The notes under the pieces were generated by a model that had not been told where the DNA came from, did no database searches, and was given only the letters and a program-made list of their open reading frames with translations. Below are positions 22,453 to 33,035 of a stretch of DNA of 64,000 nucleotides, in pieces. Each line of letters starts with the position of its first letter. Positions within the stretch are counted from its first letter, which is position 1. Origin of the DNA: Eledone cirrhosa. Taxonomy: Eukaryota; Mollusca; Cephalopoda; Octopoda; Eledonidae. The position numbers were made by a program, and so were the translations under genes. The DNA is taken from contig OZ024743.1 in NCBI GenBank assembly GCA_964016885.1, forward strand, positions 183,715,545-183,779,544. Direction: 5' to 3'.

Positions 22453-22769
22453 GTCAGTACAAGTCTGAGCTCCTCTGTTATTGCTATTACCCACTTGTTA
22501 ACAAAATCTGTTCTTTGCTAGATGTGTTTTGTTTGATAAGGAGCTAAATAATTTATCTAGAGACAAATGACAATAATAATATAAGCAGCCATGACTAGAA
22601 CACATGAATATTGTCGGCCACGGTTGACGTTGACACTTATACAATCTAACTATAGTTCATTGGTGAAACAATACATACATGCATGTGTATTTACACATAT
22701 GCATATACATACACTTGCCCCCATCCTATTGAAAATGTTAGAGCATTAGTGCAATTTTAAATATATTTA

Positions 22770-22835
22770 CATGGTCTGTGGTCACCCATCAACCCTTGCA
22801 TGGAAAACAGATATTAAATGATGACTGATAAAATG
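22770..22835 (+). mobile_element. LINE 3' terminal scrap
   Basis: CACCCATCAACCCTTGCATGG and ATTAAATGATGACTGATAAA resemble the sense 3' terminus (CATGCAAGCGTGG then TTAAACGATGATGAT). Confidence 0.4.
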
Positions 22836-23144
22836 TCATCACAGATATCATCAGTAAACAGTACAGACTCCAGTATAGTAAGATAGTATAAAGAGACCTG
22901 TCTTGTTACACTGAAACTGCTGTGTGTTGATGTTTTCATACTACATATTGTCTTTCATCTTATCATACTGACCAGATATAGCCTTTAACTTAAATAACAG
23001 AATATCATCATCTTAATAACCAGCTCTATGACTGAATTTAATTATTTTCTAAATATAAAAAATGAACATCTTGCTTTCATCTTTCTTTAAAACACAGGTT
23101 GATACTTTGTCTTAGTACTGACTCTACTGGGGTTTTTTTTGACA

Positions 23145-23275
23145 AAGACTAGATAATGTCTTAATATAAAGTCTAAATGATGTATCTTAATACAAAGACT
23201 AAATGCTATGTCTTAATATAAAGACTTGTTGCTTTGTCATAATACAGGGATCACAAGCATTGTTTATGACAGAGA
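23145..23275. repeat. About 30-bp minisatellite, four diverged units
   Basis: TGTCTTAATATAAAGACTAAA-type units at 23155, 23188, 23210 and 23237. Between 23280 and 23940 nothing else was recognised. Confidence 0.75.
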
Positions 23276-23965
23276 CTGATAGCCACATTTCCCACTTTTT
23301 TTATATATAAATAGAATGGCTAAGTCTTAATTCAACAAACTGTAATTTACTTGATGTAAATGAAAACATCCCATTAAGGCCACACTAAATCATTAGGTCA
23401 CCATCAAAGACTTAGTCTTCATGTAGTGTGTTGACTTATCCGTCAATTTAGAGAAGCCCAATTCCATTCCTTCTCTAACTTATTGTCTATAGCTATAGAT
23501 TGTTATGTAGATGTGAGGAGTAAATGAAGGATTGGTACTGACTCCATTGTGATAACTGTACATTTGTATAGCCAAGATATATGTGTAAGAAGCAGACTAT
23601 TCTGTAACTGCCTTTTGTATCTCGGCTGTTGAGCTAGTGAGCTAATGGAGTCTCTATAGGTGATAAAGCAACTGTTTTGGTACAAACTAAAGATTTGCAC
23701 ATTTTTATCTTTGTTTCCTAAGGCATAAGGCTCTAGTTAAAGCTGGTTTGGAAGCAAAGTACCTTCAATTGACTCAAACCATATATTACTACCACTTGAA
23801 CCTCAAAGATATTTCTAGCAACTATTGAATTCAAAACTCAATTAAATATAGTACAGTATTTAGTCCAGTGTTTTTATGCCTGTATCATCTTTATATATCA
23901 CCCTTGCATTGAAATATTAAGGTATTTTTATCTGTTGGCAGCTCTAGTTCATATATATATATATA

Positions 23966-24000
23966 ATTGCGCACACACACGCGTGTGTGCGCGCAAAATT
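23966..24000. other. Alternating purine-pyrimidine near-palindrome
   Basis: GCGCACACACACGCGTGTGT followed by GCGCGC forms a short self-complementary, strictly alternating tract in an AT-rich region; it could adopt Z-DNA or a hairpin. Confidence 0.75.
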
Positions 24001-24022
24001 TCCCATTTTGTTATCAAAATGG

Positions 24023-24106
24023 TTTAAGCTTGACTATTAGGCATTCTATCCTGTAATTATATATATATATAATTAGAGGATAAAATGCCCAACAGTCAAA
24101 CTTAAA
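24023..24106. repeat. Imperfect inverted repeat around TA core
   Basis: The left arm AAGCTTGACTATTAGGCATT continues through CTATCCTGTAATTAT, and the right arm read in reverse is AAGTTTGACTGTTGGGCATT. The arms are about 35 bp with (TA)n between. It could be a foldback element or the ends of a deleted transposon. Confidence 0.8.
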
Positions 24107-24107
24107 A

Positions 24108-24292
24108 TGTTTCGATGGCTAGTTGGCTGGAATGTTCTGAATTTGAATCCTGCTGTGGTTGGCATTGTATTTCATACTTCTTGCATTGTTAATATAAGTA
24201 TCAGCCAAGTCATGGAGTCAATGTAACTGACTGTTTGCTTGCTCCCAAATCTGTGATATTGTGCCTATATTAGAAATTATTAGAGAACATAT
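24108..24292 (+). mobile_element. SINE family 1, diverged
   Basis: GAATTTGAATCCTGCTGTGG (B-box), AAGTATCAGCCAAGTCATGG and AGTCAATGTAACTGA, then TGTGCCTATATTAGAAATTA. It matches the family 1 plan with a lost GGGGTCGATAAA core. Confidence 0.65.
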
Positions 24293-24295
24293 GTG

Positions 24296-24456
24296 AAATG
24301 AAGGCCCTCTAGCCCAGTTGAACGGTCTGTAGGAACACATATGGGGTGCAGGTCTTTGAGAGGCCACTAGATATGTAGGAACACATGTGAGATGGAAGTC
24401 CTTGAGAGGTCACTAGATATGTGGAAACATTTGAGATGCAGACCCTAAATTAGAAA
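24296..24456. repeat. About 60-bp minisatellite, three units
   Basis: TAGGAACACATATGGGGTGC, CTTTGAGAGGCCACTAGATA and their variants repeat about three times. Confidence 0.75.
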
Positions 24457-24774
24457 CCATTATTTAGTTGTTATATGATCAGATCCATTCCATCCATGAC
24501 AATGCCAAGTGAAACACTAACTGTAAATAGTTGGATCATTGAACTGAGTTCAGTTCACCCTGGAGTTAACTTAACTGTTTGGCTTTCAGAGATCAATAAA
24601 GTACCTGTAATGTATTTGGTTAGTTTGTCTATACATCTTGTATTGTGAATTAGTCTTGTATTTATTGAAAAGACATCTGTATTTATTTAGATATTGCACT
24701 ATTGTAATATTAAAATATCCCGGTTATTAGAAAAGGTACCCAGTACCTCTTCATATTGTGAGGGGTGACTAAAA

Positions 24775-24882
24775 TGTCTGTATCAGGAAGGGCGTCTAGC
24801 TCTAAAATACTGCTGCAAAACCTTCCGTCCAACCCATGCTAGTATAAGAAAATTGACATAAAAACAATGATGATGGCTTGTT
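24775..24882 (+). mobile_element. LINE 3' end fragment, sense
   Basis: CAGGAAGGGCGTCTAGCTC, CCGTCCAACCCATGCTAGTA and CAATGATGATGG are the sense 3'UTR landmarks and (GAT)n tail. Confidence 0.65.
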
Positions 24883-25309
24883 TGAAATATGAATAGCATC
24901 TTTAGCAAAATAAATCTCCCCACCATTGCTGTGAGTTTATTAAATTACAATGCTTCAGGCGACAAAAACATCTTCAAATAATAAAAGTAACAGACTATTT
25001 ATATTTAGTATTCTTTCTCTTATTTGTACGTCCAAAGTTATGCACACACACACATAATTTTCATTGAACTTTTATAGAACAACGAAATCGAGATGATTGA
25101 CTTCAATATTTTTATACCTGTTATATATATATATAGTGGAAAAAAAGTAGCATTTTAGAGACAGGGGACCCTGGAGCTGTTAATGATGATTGGCACAAAA
25201 AGGGTTTAGTTGATCCTAACTGTGTTAAGTGTGACACTGCTAAGGTTTATGGCTGAAGTGGTAAGCACTAGAGTGTTGCACCATGTTGTATACCAGATGA
25301 GTGACTTAC

Positions 25310-25454
25310 CTTCCCTCCTAAAGGAGAAAAGAATGACCCCATCAGAGTATTTATTATCACCACAATCAAGGCTGATAAACTCCAGTTGTGCTGCGAAAGT
25401 AATAGCAAAGAAAACAACCCATATTAGGCTGACAACAATGACTGTAGCCCACAT
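25310..25454 (-). CDS. Putative 5' coding exon with signal peptide
   Basis: On the minus strand an ATG at 25452-25454 opens MWATVIVVSLIWVVFFA, then ITFAAQLEFISLDCG and ILFSFRRE, ending at a consensus donor (GGGAAG|GTAAGT, GT at 25308-25309). The first 20 residues are hydrophobic, as in a secretion signal or a membrane anchor, and AAQ-LE is a plausible cleavage site. A TGA lies two codons upstream of this ATG, so the start, or an acceptor close by, is constrained. The frame runs on into the presumed intron to 25206. I do not recognise the family, and no second exon is identified. Confidence 0.35.
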
Positions 25455-25574
25455 TTGTCAACAATGGCTTCTTAGTGATAATTGTATGGTTCTCACCTGC
25501 TAATATAAAATCATATTTGATATAGGGTCACTCATTATCAATAGGACATTTGAGGAGAGAATATTGAGGGCAGA

Positions 25575-25745
25575 ATTGAGTGTTATTTGTGGTGTTATGT
25601 TCTCAGTTCAAATACTGCTGAGGTCAACTTTGTTTTTCATCATTCTGGGGTCAATAAAATAAGTACCAGTTAAGTACTGGAGTTGATATAATTGAATTTC
25701 ATTCCTCCCTAAATGACTGGCCTTGACTTAGATTTATGTGGAGAA
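25575..25745 (+). mobile_element. SINE family 1
   Basis: TTCTCAGTTCAAATACTGCTG (B-box region), TGGGGTCAATAAAATAAGTA, CCAGTTAAGTACTGGAGTTG and GACTGGCCTTGACTTAG. Confidence 0.8.
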
Positions 25746-25857
25746 AGACCCTGTATAGAAAATCAAAATCTTTCATCTCAGACAACAATTAACCCATGTG
25801 AAATATTTACTGATACAAAGCAAAATAATTGTTTATTCTACTTGTAAGGGCAGTAAA

Positions 25858-26055
25858 GTGTTGACAACATGCCTCGTGGCATAGAGTTACAGCCCTTTAT
25901 GTTCTGAGTTCAAATTCCGCTGGAGTTAGCTTTACCTTTCATCCTTACAAGGTCTATAAAATAAAATACCAGTTATGTATTGAGGGTCAATTTACTCGAA
26001 ACCCCCCCCCCCCCCCCCAATTATTGGTCTTTTGCTTAAATCAGAAATCATTATA
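25858..26055 (+). mobile_element. SINE family 1 with a C17 run
   Basis: GTGGCATAGAGTTACAGCCC, TTCTGAGTTCAAATTCCGCT, CCAGTTATGTATTGAGGGTC, then 17 C at 26002-26018 where other copies have a short C-rich stretch. It ends GTCTTTTGCTTAAATCAGAA and CATT. Confidence 0.88.
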
Positions 26056-26059
26056 CTAT

Positions 26060-26500
26060 ACTTGTCATAAAATTTTGAGTATGATTTGTTGTTGTTAATG
26101 ATGTTGGCATGTTGTAGTGAGGAGGAAGCTAAACATTTGACAACCCATCCATCCCCACTGAATATATATTGACTTGTTTCCCAGCTTTATTTACAACTAC
26201 TTTGCTAGATTTGTCAGTGTTTCAATGGTGTGACTCACGCAGTTTGCTGTGCAGTCATAACTAACTTTGCACTCCTCAGTTAATAGTGTAAATTGTCTTT
26301 TTTAATTTTTACTGTTAAGTCAGGGAGGGAAGAGCAATGAGCATGACCCTTTTCAGGGCTTCTGAGACTAGTTGAATGGAGAGATTAATGTATTTTGTAA
26401 CCATGGTCTTGTCCTGGATGCTTCCAATAGAGTTGACTCCACTACATGTACCAAAGGATCTGTGGGTGGTGACAGGTGACATCTACCATCCATGTAAGTC
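26060..26500. other. Unremarkable sequence
   Basis: No gene or repeat recognised. Confidence 0.5.
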
Positions 26501-26504
26501 AAAG

Positions 26505-26645
26505 TGAGATATGGACTCAGAACTAATACCACAAGACATATCATCTAATGCTCTACCAGTTCTGTCAATATTCCATCTCTTACTTTATTGACATAAAAGG
26601 GACAAAAGGCAAAGTTGATTTCAGTGGGATTTGAATGAAAAGTTT
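26505..26645 (-). mobile_element. Rearranged SINE family 1 pieces, antisense
   Basis: ATCATCTAATGCTCTACCAGTTCTGTCAAT-type sequence (the SINE head) lies to the left of TTTATTGACATAAAAGGGAC and GCAAAGTTGATTTCAGTGGG (the SINE body). This order is reversed relative to complete antisense copies, so two partial copies or a rearrangement is likely. Confidence 0.6.
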
Positions 26646-26747
26646 AGAAATTCCTCACAAATACTGCAACTAATTTTTATCTCTTGTTTTAATGACTGCA
26701 AATGTGTTGCCAATTTGATATATTTGGCACTTTTTACTTTTTTTGCT

Positions 26748-26915
26748 GTGCACTATAGTGTCTTTTGATGGGTACTAGTCTTGATGTGTGTACTATAGTG
26801 TCTTTTGCTGGGTACTGGTCTTGATGTGTGTACTATAGTGTCTTTTGCTGGGTACTGATCTTGATGTGTGTACTATAGTGTCTTTTGTTGGGTACTGATT
26901 ATCTATATACTTTAG
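26748..26915. repeat. 40-bp minisatellite, four units
   Basis: ACTATAGTGTCTTTTGCTGG recurs at 26752, 26792, 26832 and 26872, with GTACTGATCTTGATGTGTGT between. Confidence 0.93.
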
Positions 26916-26964
26916 TGTCTTTGTTGTAATGTAGTAAGAAGTGGAGGAAGTGGGGTCTAGTTGA

Positions 26965-27570
26965 TTGTCATCATCATCATTTCACATCTATGTTTCATGC
27001 TTACATGGGTTAGACAGGCTGCCATGTACTGAGGCCTGACTGGTCACATGACAATATCTTGCTTGTATGCCCCAATTTTGGCTTGGTTTCTATGGATGCC
27101 TGTCCTAACACCAACGACTTTACAGGGTGGACAGGGAGCAATTTATTGTGACTCTGGCACTACCACTTTACAGGGTGGACTGGGAGCAATTTATTGTGAC
27201 TCTGGCACTGTTACCTTACAGGGTGAACAGGGAGCAATTTATTGTGACTCTGGCACTACCACTTTACAGGGTGGACTGGGAGCAATTTATTGTAACTCTG
27301 GCACTGTTACCTTACAGGGTGAACAGGGAGCAATTTATTGTGACTCTGGTACTACCACTTTACATGGTGGACTGGGAGCAATTTATTGTGACTCTTGTTA
27401 CCTTACAGGGTGAACAGGGAGCAATTTATTGTGACTCTAGTACTACCACTTTACAGGGTGGACTGGGAGCAATTTATTGTGACTCTGGCACTGCTACCTT
27501 ACAGGGTGAACAGGGAGCAATTTATTGTGACTCTGGTACTACCACTTTACAGGGTGGAGTCATTGAGATG
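26965..27570 (-). mobile_element. LINE 3' end with 48-bp tandem expansion
   Basis: From (ATC)n at 26968 through CATGCTTACATGGGTTAGA and GGTTTCTATGGATGCCTGTC, this is an antisense LINE 3' end. From about 27115 to 27557 a 48-bp segment (TTTACAGGGTGGAC, AGGAGCAATTTATTGTGACT) is repeated about nine times, alternating GGTGGACTGG and GGTGAACAGG to give 96-bp dimers. Because 48 is divisible by three, frames stay open for up to 155 codons; I do not regard them as genes. Confidence 0.85.
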
Positions 27571-27599
27571 AAAGGCATGAATCAACTGTGGTAAATTTT

Positions 27600-28650
27600 A
27601 GAAGTAATATTTAATAATCTATTAAACATAATCTCTAAATACTAGATCTTTGGTTAAACAAAATGGAAGAGATATTTTGGTGGATACATGTTGCGATTTT
27701 AGGGTTCTTTAAAAAACATTTGTGAATGATTTGCCATAATTATTTGTTCACATTTTGTTTAGTTGATGTTTACACCTGTCCTGTCTCATGTGTGGAATTT
27801 CATTAAAATTATACATAGATAAGTTTAATTGACAAGATCCCAGATGTCATTTGCTTACCGAGTGGGTGCAGAACTCATCAAATTGGACCAAGGAAACAAT
27901 ATTCCCATTGGTTTTTCCATTGCTGATACTATCTGCCAGTCATAAATCCTGGTAGAATTATAACAATTCGTTAATAGTTGATTTCCTGTTGTGATAAACT
28001 AAATAACATTTTAATGGCTTATAAACCTGTTATTCTTTCTTTTTTACTTATTTTTTCCTTCTGTTTTCGCTTCTATTTTATGAATTCTTACACATTCCTT
28101 ATTTTACTATTGTTTTAACATTTTAATATTTCTTCAGAACTTCATGTAAACTTTTCCATCCAGTCCTTTCTTTTTCGTTTCAATTATTTTGTCAATATCA
28201 TATTTCATCCAGTTTTAAAATCTCCAGATTCAATAGAAGATATATAATACAAATAAAAAAACAACAAAAAAACATTTAAATGAAAAATAAACAAAATCCA
28301 TATAAATTGAAATATTTCTATAAAATTATGCAATATGCCATACTTTCAATTAAAGAAGTAATATATTTTTATATATGAATAATATATATGGGGCAAAATG
28401 ACTAATTCTTTTAAATATATATTAAAAGAATGAGGGGAACCTCCCCCCCAAAATCCCTGTTAAAGTATATTTTGATTTGGGTAAATGAGATTGTTGAAGA
28501 TTAGGAATTGGTTTTGATTTCCCTGCCACCACCACCACCCCACCACCAGATTACACCAAGATTAACGCATATCCAATATTTAAATTACTAATGTTTGAAA
28601 AAGATATCTGAGGAAACATTATGAACGAGAGAGAGAGAGTTGTTCATGTA
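27600..28650. other. AT-rich sequence, no gene seen
   Basis: Very AT-rich stretch with poly-A and poly-T tracts and a short hairpin near 28400-28432. Confidence 0.5.
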
Positions 28651-28675
28651 TATTATTGGGGAAGTTACTCCTGAT

Positions 28676-28692
28676 ATGTGTGTATATACATT

Positions 28693-28730
<38 letters not shown>

Positions 28731-28732
28731 AT
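28676..28732. repeat. GT/TA microsatellite
   Basis: (GT)n then (TA)n. From 28733 to 29060 nothing convincing was seen. Confidence 0.95.
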
Positions 28733-29061
28733 GTTAGCCAGAACAATAGGAAAGGTTTTCTGTAGTCTGGTTTCTCTCAATTACTTACTCAACAAAGGAT
28801 GTTTAGATCAGACATGTGATCGAACTCGGAGTGCTAACAAAATGTGTATTTGTAATGGAGCAAAGTTGCGCTAAAAATAAGTTCCAGACCCAAGTTGGAA
28901 GATTCAAATTGGGTTTCTGGCAAATGCACACTGCAGCAACGAGGTGCAGGGTGCACTCCGTTGACTGCAGTGACAGGATAAGTGCAAATATGCCTGCCAA
29001 ATAGTGCAAATGCTTCGTCAGTTTAGTATAGCTAACACATTATTGTGAGATATGTTATAAC

Positions 29062-29299
29062 TGACTGATAAGTTTCAAAAAGCCAGTACAATGCAGTAGA
29101 AACATATAAAGATCAAAGGATGACAAATAAAACAAAGTAATGTTTTACCCAGTATATTTCAACATGATATTTCAGGGTTATAACCCTCTTGTAGCCTTAA
29201 AATATACTGTGGAAAACATTACTTTTTGTTTTATTTGTCATCCTTTGCTCTTTATATATTTCTACCACATTGTACTGGATTTTTTAAACTTATCTGTCA
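29062..29299. repeat. 238-bp imperfect palindrome (about 100-bp arms)
   Basis: The left arm carries GATAAGTTTCAAAAAGCCAG, TACAATGCAGTAGAAACATA, AAAGGATGACAAATAAAACA and AAGTAATGTTTTACCCAGTA. The right arm, read in reverse, carries the same order with about 10% differences. The loop of about 40 bp contains GGGTTATAACCC, itself palindromic. It is either a foldback MITE or a recent inverted duplication. Confidence 0.9.
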
Positions 29300-29394
29300 T
29301 TTATTATATGCATGTGTGTGTGTTTACATGTGTTATGTATGCGCACACACACTTATATACATATGTTTGTACCTAAAATAATTGTTGAACTTTT

Positions 29395-29702
29395 CTTGGT
29401 TCCAGTGATTAGTGTCCCAGTTGATTCAATCAACAGAACAGCTTGCTCATGAAATTAACATGCAAGTGGCTGAGTATTCCACAGATACTTGTACCCTTAA
29501 CGTAGTCCTCAGGGAGATTCAGCATGATGCAGGGTGTGACAATGCTGCCTCTTTCAATTACAAATACAACTCATATTTTGCCAGTTGGGTTGACTGGGAT
29601 ATTGTGAAATAAAGGGTCTTGCTCAAGGACACAATGAGCCACTGGGAATTGAAATCACGACCTTGTGATTGAGAGCTGAACACTCTAATTACACACACAC
29701 GT
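29395..29702 (-). mobile_element. SINE family 3, antisense
   Basis: GAGTATTCCACAGATACTTG, CTCAGGGAGATTCAGCATGA and CACTGGGAATTGAAATCACG (reverse B-box), ending in a head next to CA repeats at 29692. Confidence 0.75.
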
Positions 29703-29765
29703 TTATGCATATATAATACACGTAAGTACACACACACACACACACACGTGTGCGCGAAAAAAAAT
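29690..29765. repeat. CA microsatellite
   Basis: ACACAC runs with GTGTGCGCG at the end. Confidence 0.85.
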
Positions 29766-29825
29766 ATAGTTGATATTTTCTGTTCTGTACTTTATCCCCT
29801 ACCAAATTCTTCTGAGCAACTAAAT

Positions 29826-30040
29826 ATACACAGCCACATAAATACACAGCCATATATATATACAGCCACATATATACACAGCCTCATATATACACAGCCA
29901 CATATATACACAGCCACATATATATACAGCCACATATATATACAGCCACATATATACACAGCCACATATATACACAGCCACATATATACACAGCCACATA
30001 TATATACAGCCACATATATATACAGCCACATATATACACA
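29826..30040. repeat. 16-bp minisatellite (CAGCCACATATATACA)
   Basis: About 13 units of 16 bp, alternating ACAC and ATAT spacers. Open frames on both strands are a product of the repeat. Confidence 0.95.
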
Positions 30041-30044
30041 AAGA

Positions 30045-30870
30045 ATTAATGGAAAAAGGTATTATTGAGGTAGTTTTTTAAAGTTGTAAATTGTAAAAGC
30101 CAGGTGAAATAAGCTGTAATTAAAACTAAAATTATTGTTTAAATGAAGGGGACAAGGGTTAGGATCCCTCTTACCCACTAAATTGTTTCAAAGTTGATAG
30201 ATTTGGTTGCACTAACTCCTGATTTTTAAAAGGTGTTTTAATAACTAAATACCCCCACCCACACACTGACCTTATATTTTCTTTATATAATAAAAAAAAA
30301 ACAACAAAAATAAACAAAAACAATGCAAAAATGTCAGAATAAAAAAAAACTGTACTAAAAAATGATACAAATCTCTAAATATCACTATGTGATGTTGGGT
30401 TTTGGCATTTATTGAGGCCCAAATTTGGGTCAACTTTCTTTTAATTTTCCTCTTTTTTTTTTCTTTCTTTAAACTTTTTTCTTTACCTTTTTTTTCTTTA
30501 ATCAAAGAGCTTATTTTCTCTGCTACCAAGGAGCAAAATAAGCTGAGAAGTAAAATATAAATGTTATACTGTTGATTAAAACACTCAATGTTAAAAATGC
30601 TGTTTATATATATTTTTTTCAACCATTTCTTGCAAAACATTCACTGAATTCTTTTTGTTTGTAGTTTTTGTTTGTATTTAGTTTTTCGAAGTGGAAATAA
30701 ATTGTTTTTCAAACACACTTAATACACTTTGTTCTTTACTTTCTTCTTTAATTCTTTAGTTTTATTTCATTTTTTTTCAACTTCTTTTCTATTTTGAATT
30801 ATTTAATTTACTTTATTTTCAGTTTCTATTTGAGTTACTTCCCCTTTTTACTGACTTGTTAACGCTGGAT
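30045..30870. other. AT-rich sequence with long A and T tracts
   Basis: No gene; the 122-codon antisense frame at 30272-30640 is Lys/Phe low-complexity over homopolymer tracts. Confidence 0.5.
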
Positions 30871-30872
30871 TG

Positions 30873-31082
30873 GCAGTAATCAGTAGAGCGTCGGACAACA
30901 TGCTTTGTAACATAGTCCTTTACGTTCTGATTTCAGATCCTGCCAAGGTTAGCTGTGCCTTTCATCTCTGTGGGGTCGATAAAATAAGGTACCAGTAATG
31001 CACTGGGTCAATATAATCACCATTCTCCTCCCCCCAAAATCTGCTGGCCTTATGCCTAAATCAGAAACCTTTATAAAACTGA
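30873..31082 (+). mobile_element. SINE family 1
   Basis: GTAATCAGTAGAGCGTCGGA (A-box region), TTCTGATTTCAGATCCTGCC, GGGGTCGATAAAATAAGGTA, CCAGTAATGCACTGGGTC and CTGGCCTTATGCCTAAATC. Confidence 0.88.
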
Positions 31083-31384
31083 TGTTTCAAGCTTAACTTA
31101 ACTTTTCTTATATAAAATTATCGATTTTTGCTTGGTTTCTATGGCTGGATGCCCTTTCTAACACCAAGCACATTTACAGTGTGTACTGGGTACTTTTTGC
31201 CGTGACACCTACATGACCACTTTACTGTGTGGGGTGGGGGTAGGTGTTAAGGCGTGGGTGAAATGTTAGAACGTGGGAGATATATGGAATGGGAGTGGAG
31301 GTGAAGGTGGTGCATACTAGATGTATGCTTCAGCCTGTGCTCATGGGAGGGGGTTGGAAGCAAATATTTTATGCTTGTATCAAC

Positions 31385-32560
31385 CTGTGTTCACGGGAAG
31401 GTGGGTCTTCTGTATTACTGCATAACGCCAGATATCTCGCTGCTGCATCATTGCCTTTCAGAGGTGCAATTGTTCATAGTCAGCTTTTATCACCTTATCA
31501 AAGGATTTCCTTGGTCTTCCTACTCCATAGCTTTCATCAACCTTCAGCACTCTACACCTTTTTATACAGCTGTCATTCTTCATACGCATCACAAGTCCAT
31601 ACCAACGCAGTCTCTTCTCCTACACACTGCATCTGATTCCTTTTAAACCTAGTTTCTCTCTCAGTTCATTTATGCTTCGCCGTTCTCGTATATTACTATT
31701 ACACATCCATCGGAGCATGCAAACTTCATTTCTTTCCAGTCTTCGCAGGTCCTCTGCACATATTGCCCAGGCTTTACCACCATGCAACATTGTTGTTTGT
31801 ATACATGCATCCTATAATCTGCCCTTCATTTTGAGGGAAAAACCTTTTGTAGCTAGCAGTGGTAGTGACTCCCTGAACTTCTTCGATCCTGTTCTTACTC
31901 TGGCTCCTGTACTTTCAGAACACCCACCTCCACTGTTAATTTGGTTACCCAGGTAGCAGAAGCTGGCTACTGTTTCTACTGAACCTTCCAAGAATTTAAT
32001 AGCGCTTGTTTCCTGTCGTTGTTTGCTGCTTACTGTTCTTATGCAATGGCCACATGTAAAACCTATGTTCTTAGGTGCTACTTACTGAGTAAGGCCATTT
32101 CCCCGAGGGGATCAAGGCTCTGTTTTTCCTTTCTACTTACTAGGACCTTAGTTTTTGTCAAATTGACTTCAAGACCCTTTGATTCTAGGCCATGCTTCCA
32201 GATTTGGAATTTCTTCTCTAATTCTGCTGTAGATTTAGCTATAAGTATAAGATCATCTGCATCTAGGAGTTCCCTTGGGCTGTGGGTCTTAAACTCCTCT
32301 GTTATAGCCTGGACGAATATAAATGGAAAGGGTTAAGAACGGACCCTGGTTAATACCTACCTACCTGCATGCTCAACTCCTAGTTTTCTAAGAACCCCCT
32401 AGATTGTGGTACGGGGGAACAAAAGCTTTCTCCAGATCAACAAATGCCAGGTGGGGTGGCTTACTCTTAGCTAGGTACCTCCTGTAGCTGCTTCACAAGG
32501 AAGGGAGCATCTGAGGTATTTTTACTTGGTACAAATCCAAACTGCATCTCATCTAGATTT
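31385..32560 (-). pseudogene. LINE RT core and C-terminus (copy D), broken
   Basis: Homology to LINE E is continuous but with stops and indels. The RT centre is partly deleted around 32400. In the zinc-finger insert, KWPYSVS-type sequence (near 32095) jumps to FTCGHC-type sequence (near 32055), so about 75 bp of the finger is gone. The C-terminal tail is recognisable to about 31385. Confidence 0.75.
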
Positions 32561-32561
32561 A

Positions 32562-33035
32562 CTATAACTCTATCTGTGCTATAACTCTTTCTGTTACTTT
32601 CATGACCTGCTCCATCAACTTGATTCCTCTATAGTTTTCTCTATCTAGTTTATCTCCTTTATTCTTGTAGTAGTTGACAATGATGCTACTGTGCCAATAA
32701 TTCGGTATGACACCATTTAATATTACTTGGTTTACAATATGAGAGGTTAAGGTGTGACCCACCGACTCAGATACTTTCAGCATCTCAGCAACCATCACCA
32801 ATGGACCAGCTGCTTTCCCTGTCTTCATATCCTTAATTGCCTTACTTACTATGTTGTAGCAGACTTGTATGGCTGGGCTCTCTGTTGGGTCTACTTGTGG
32901 TAGACCATCTTTCTCCCATGCATTCTCATTCAGTAATCTTTCATAAAGGCTCTTCCATGCCATACCTTGCTCAAACAGAACTGTATTTTGGCTGGGAATT
33001 TTATAGCTAGATGCCCTTCCTAACACCAACCACAA
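32562..33035 (-). pseudogene. LINE RT N-terminal part (copy D)
   Basis: A 157-codon open frame. Codons 1-20 come from the GGAAGGGCATC element, and the rest is linker and RT motifs 0-2 (KAAGPLVMVAEML, WHSSIIVNYYKNKGDKLD, NYRGIKLMEQVMKV). It ends at a stop just before QFGFVPSKN, which continues in another frame. This is a fusion by deletion or template jump. Confidence 0.7.

Noticed and set aside
27127..27594. 155-codon repetitive protein frame
   Set aside because: It exists only because a 48-bp repeat keeps every stop-free frame open; another frame is open over the same repeats, and the DNA is a LINE 3'UTR.
29748..30068. 106-codon frame with HSH/YIYS repeats
   Set aside because: Translation of the 16-bp minisatellite.
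30272..30640. 122-codon antisense frame
   Set aside because: Lys/Phe/Leu low complexity over A and T tracts, with no domain and no splice context.
31289..32336. Plus-strand frames of 91-115 aa
   Set aside because: Antisense to the LINE copy D coding region, which explains the open frames.
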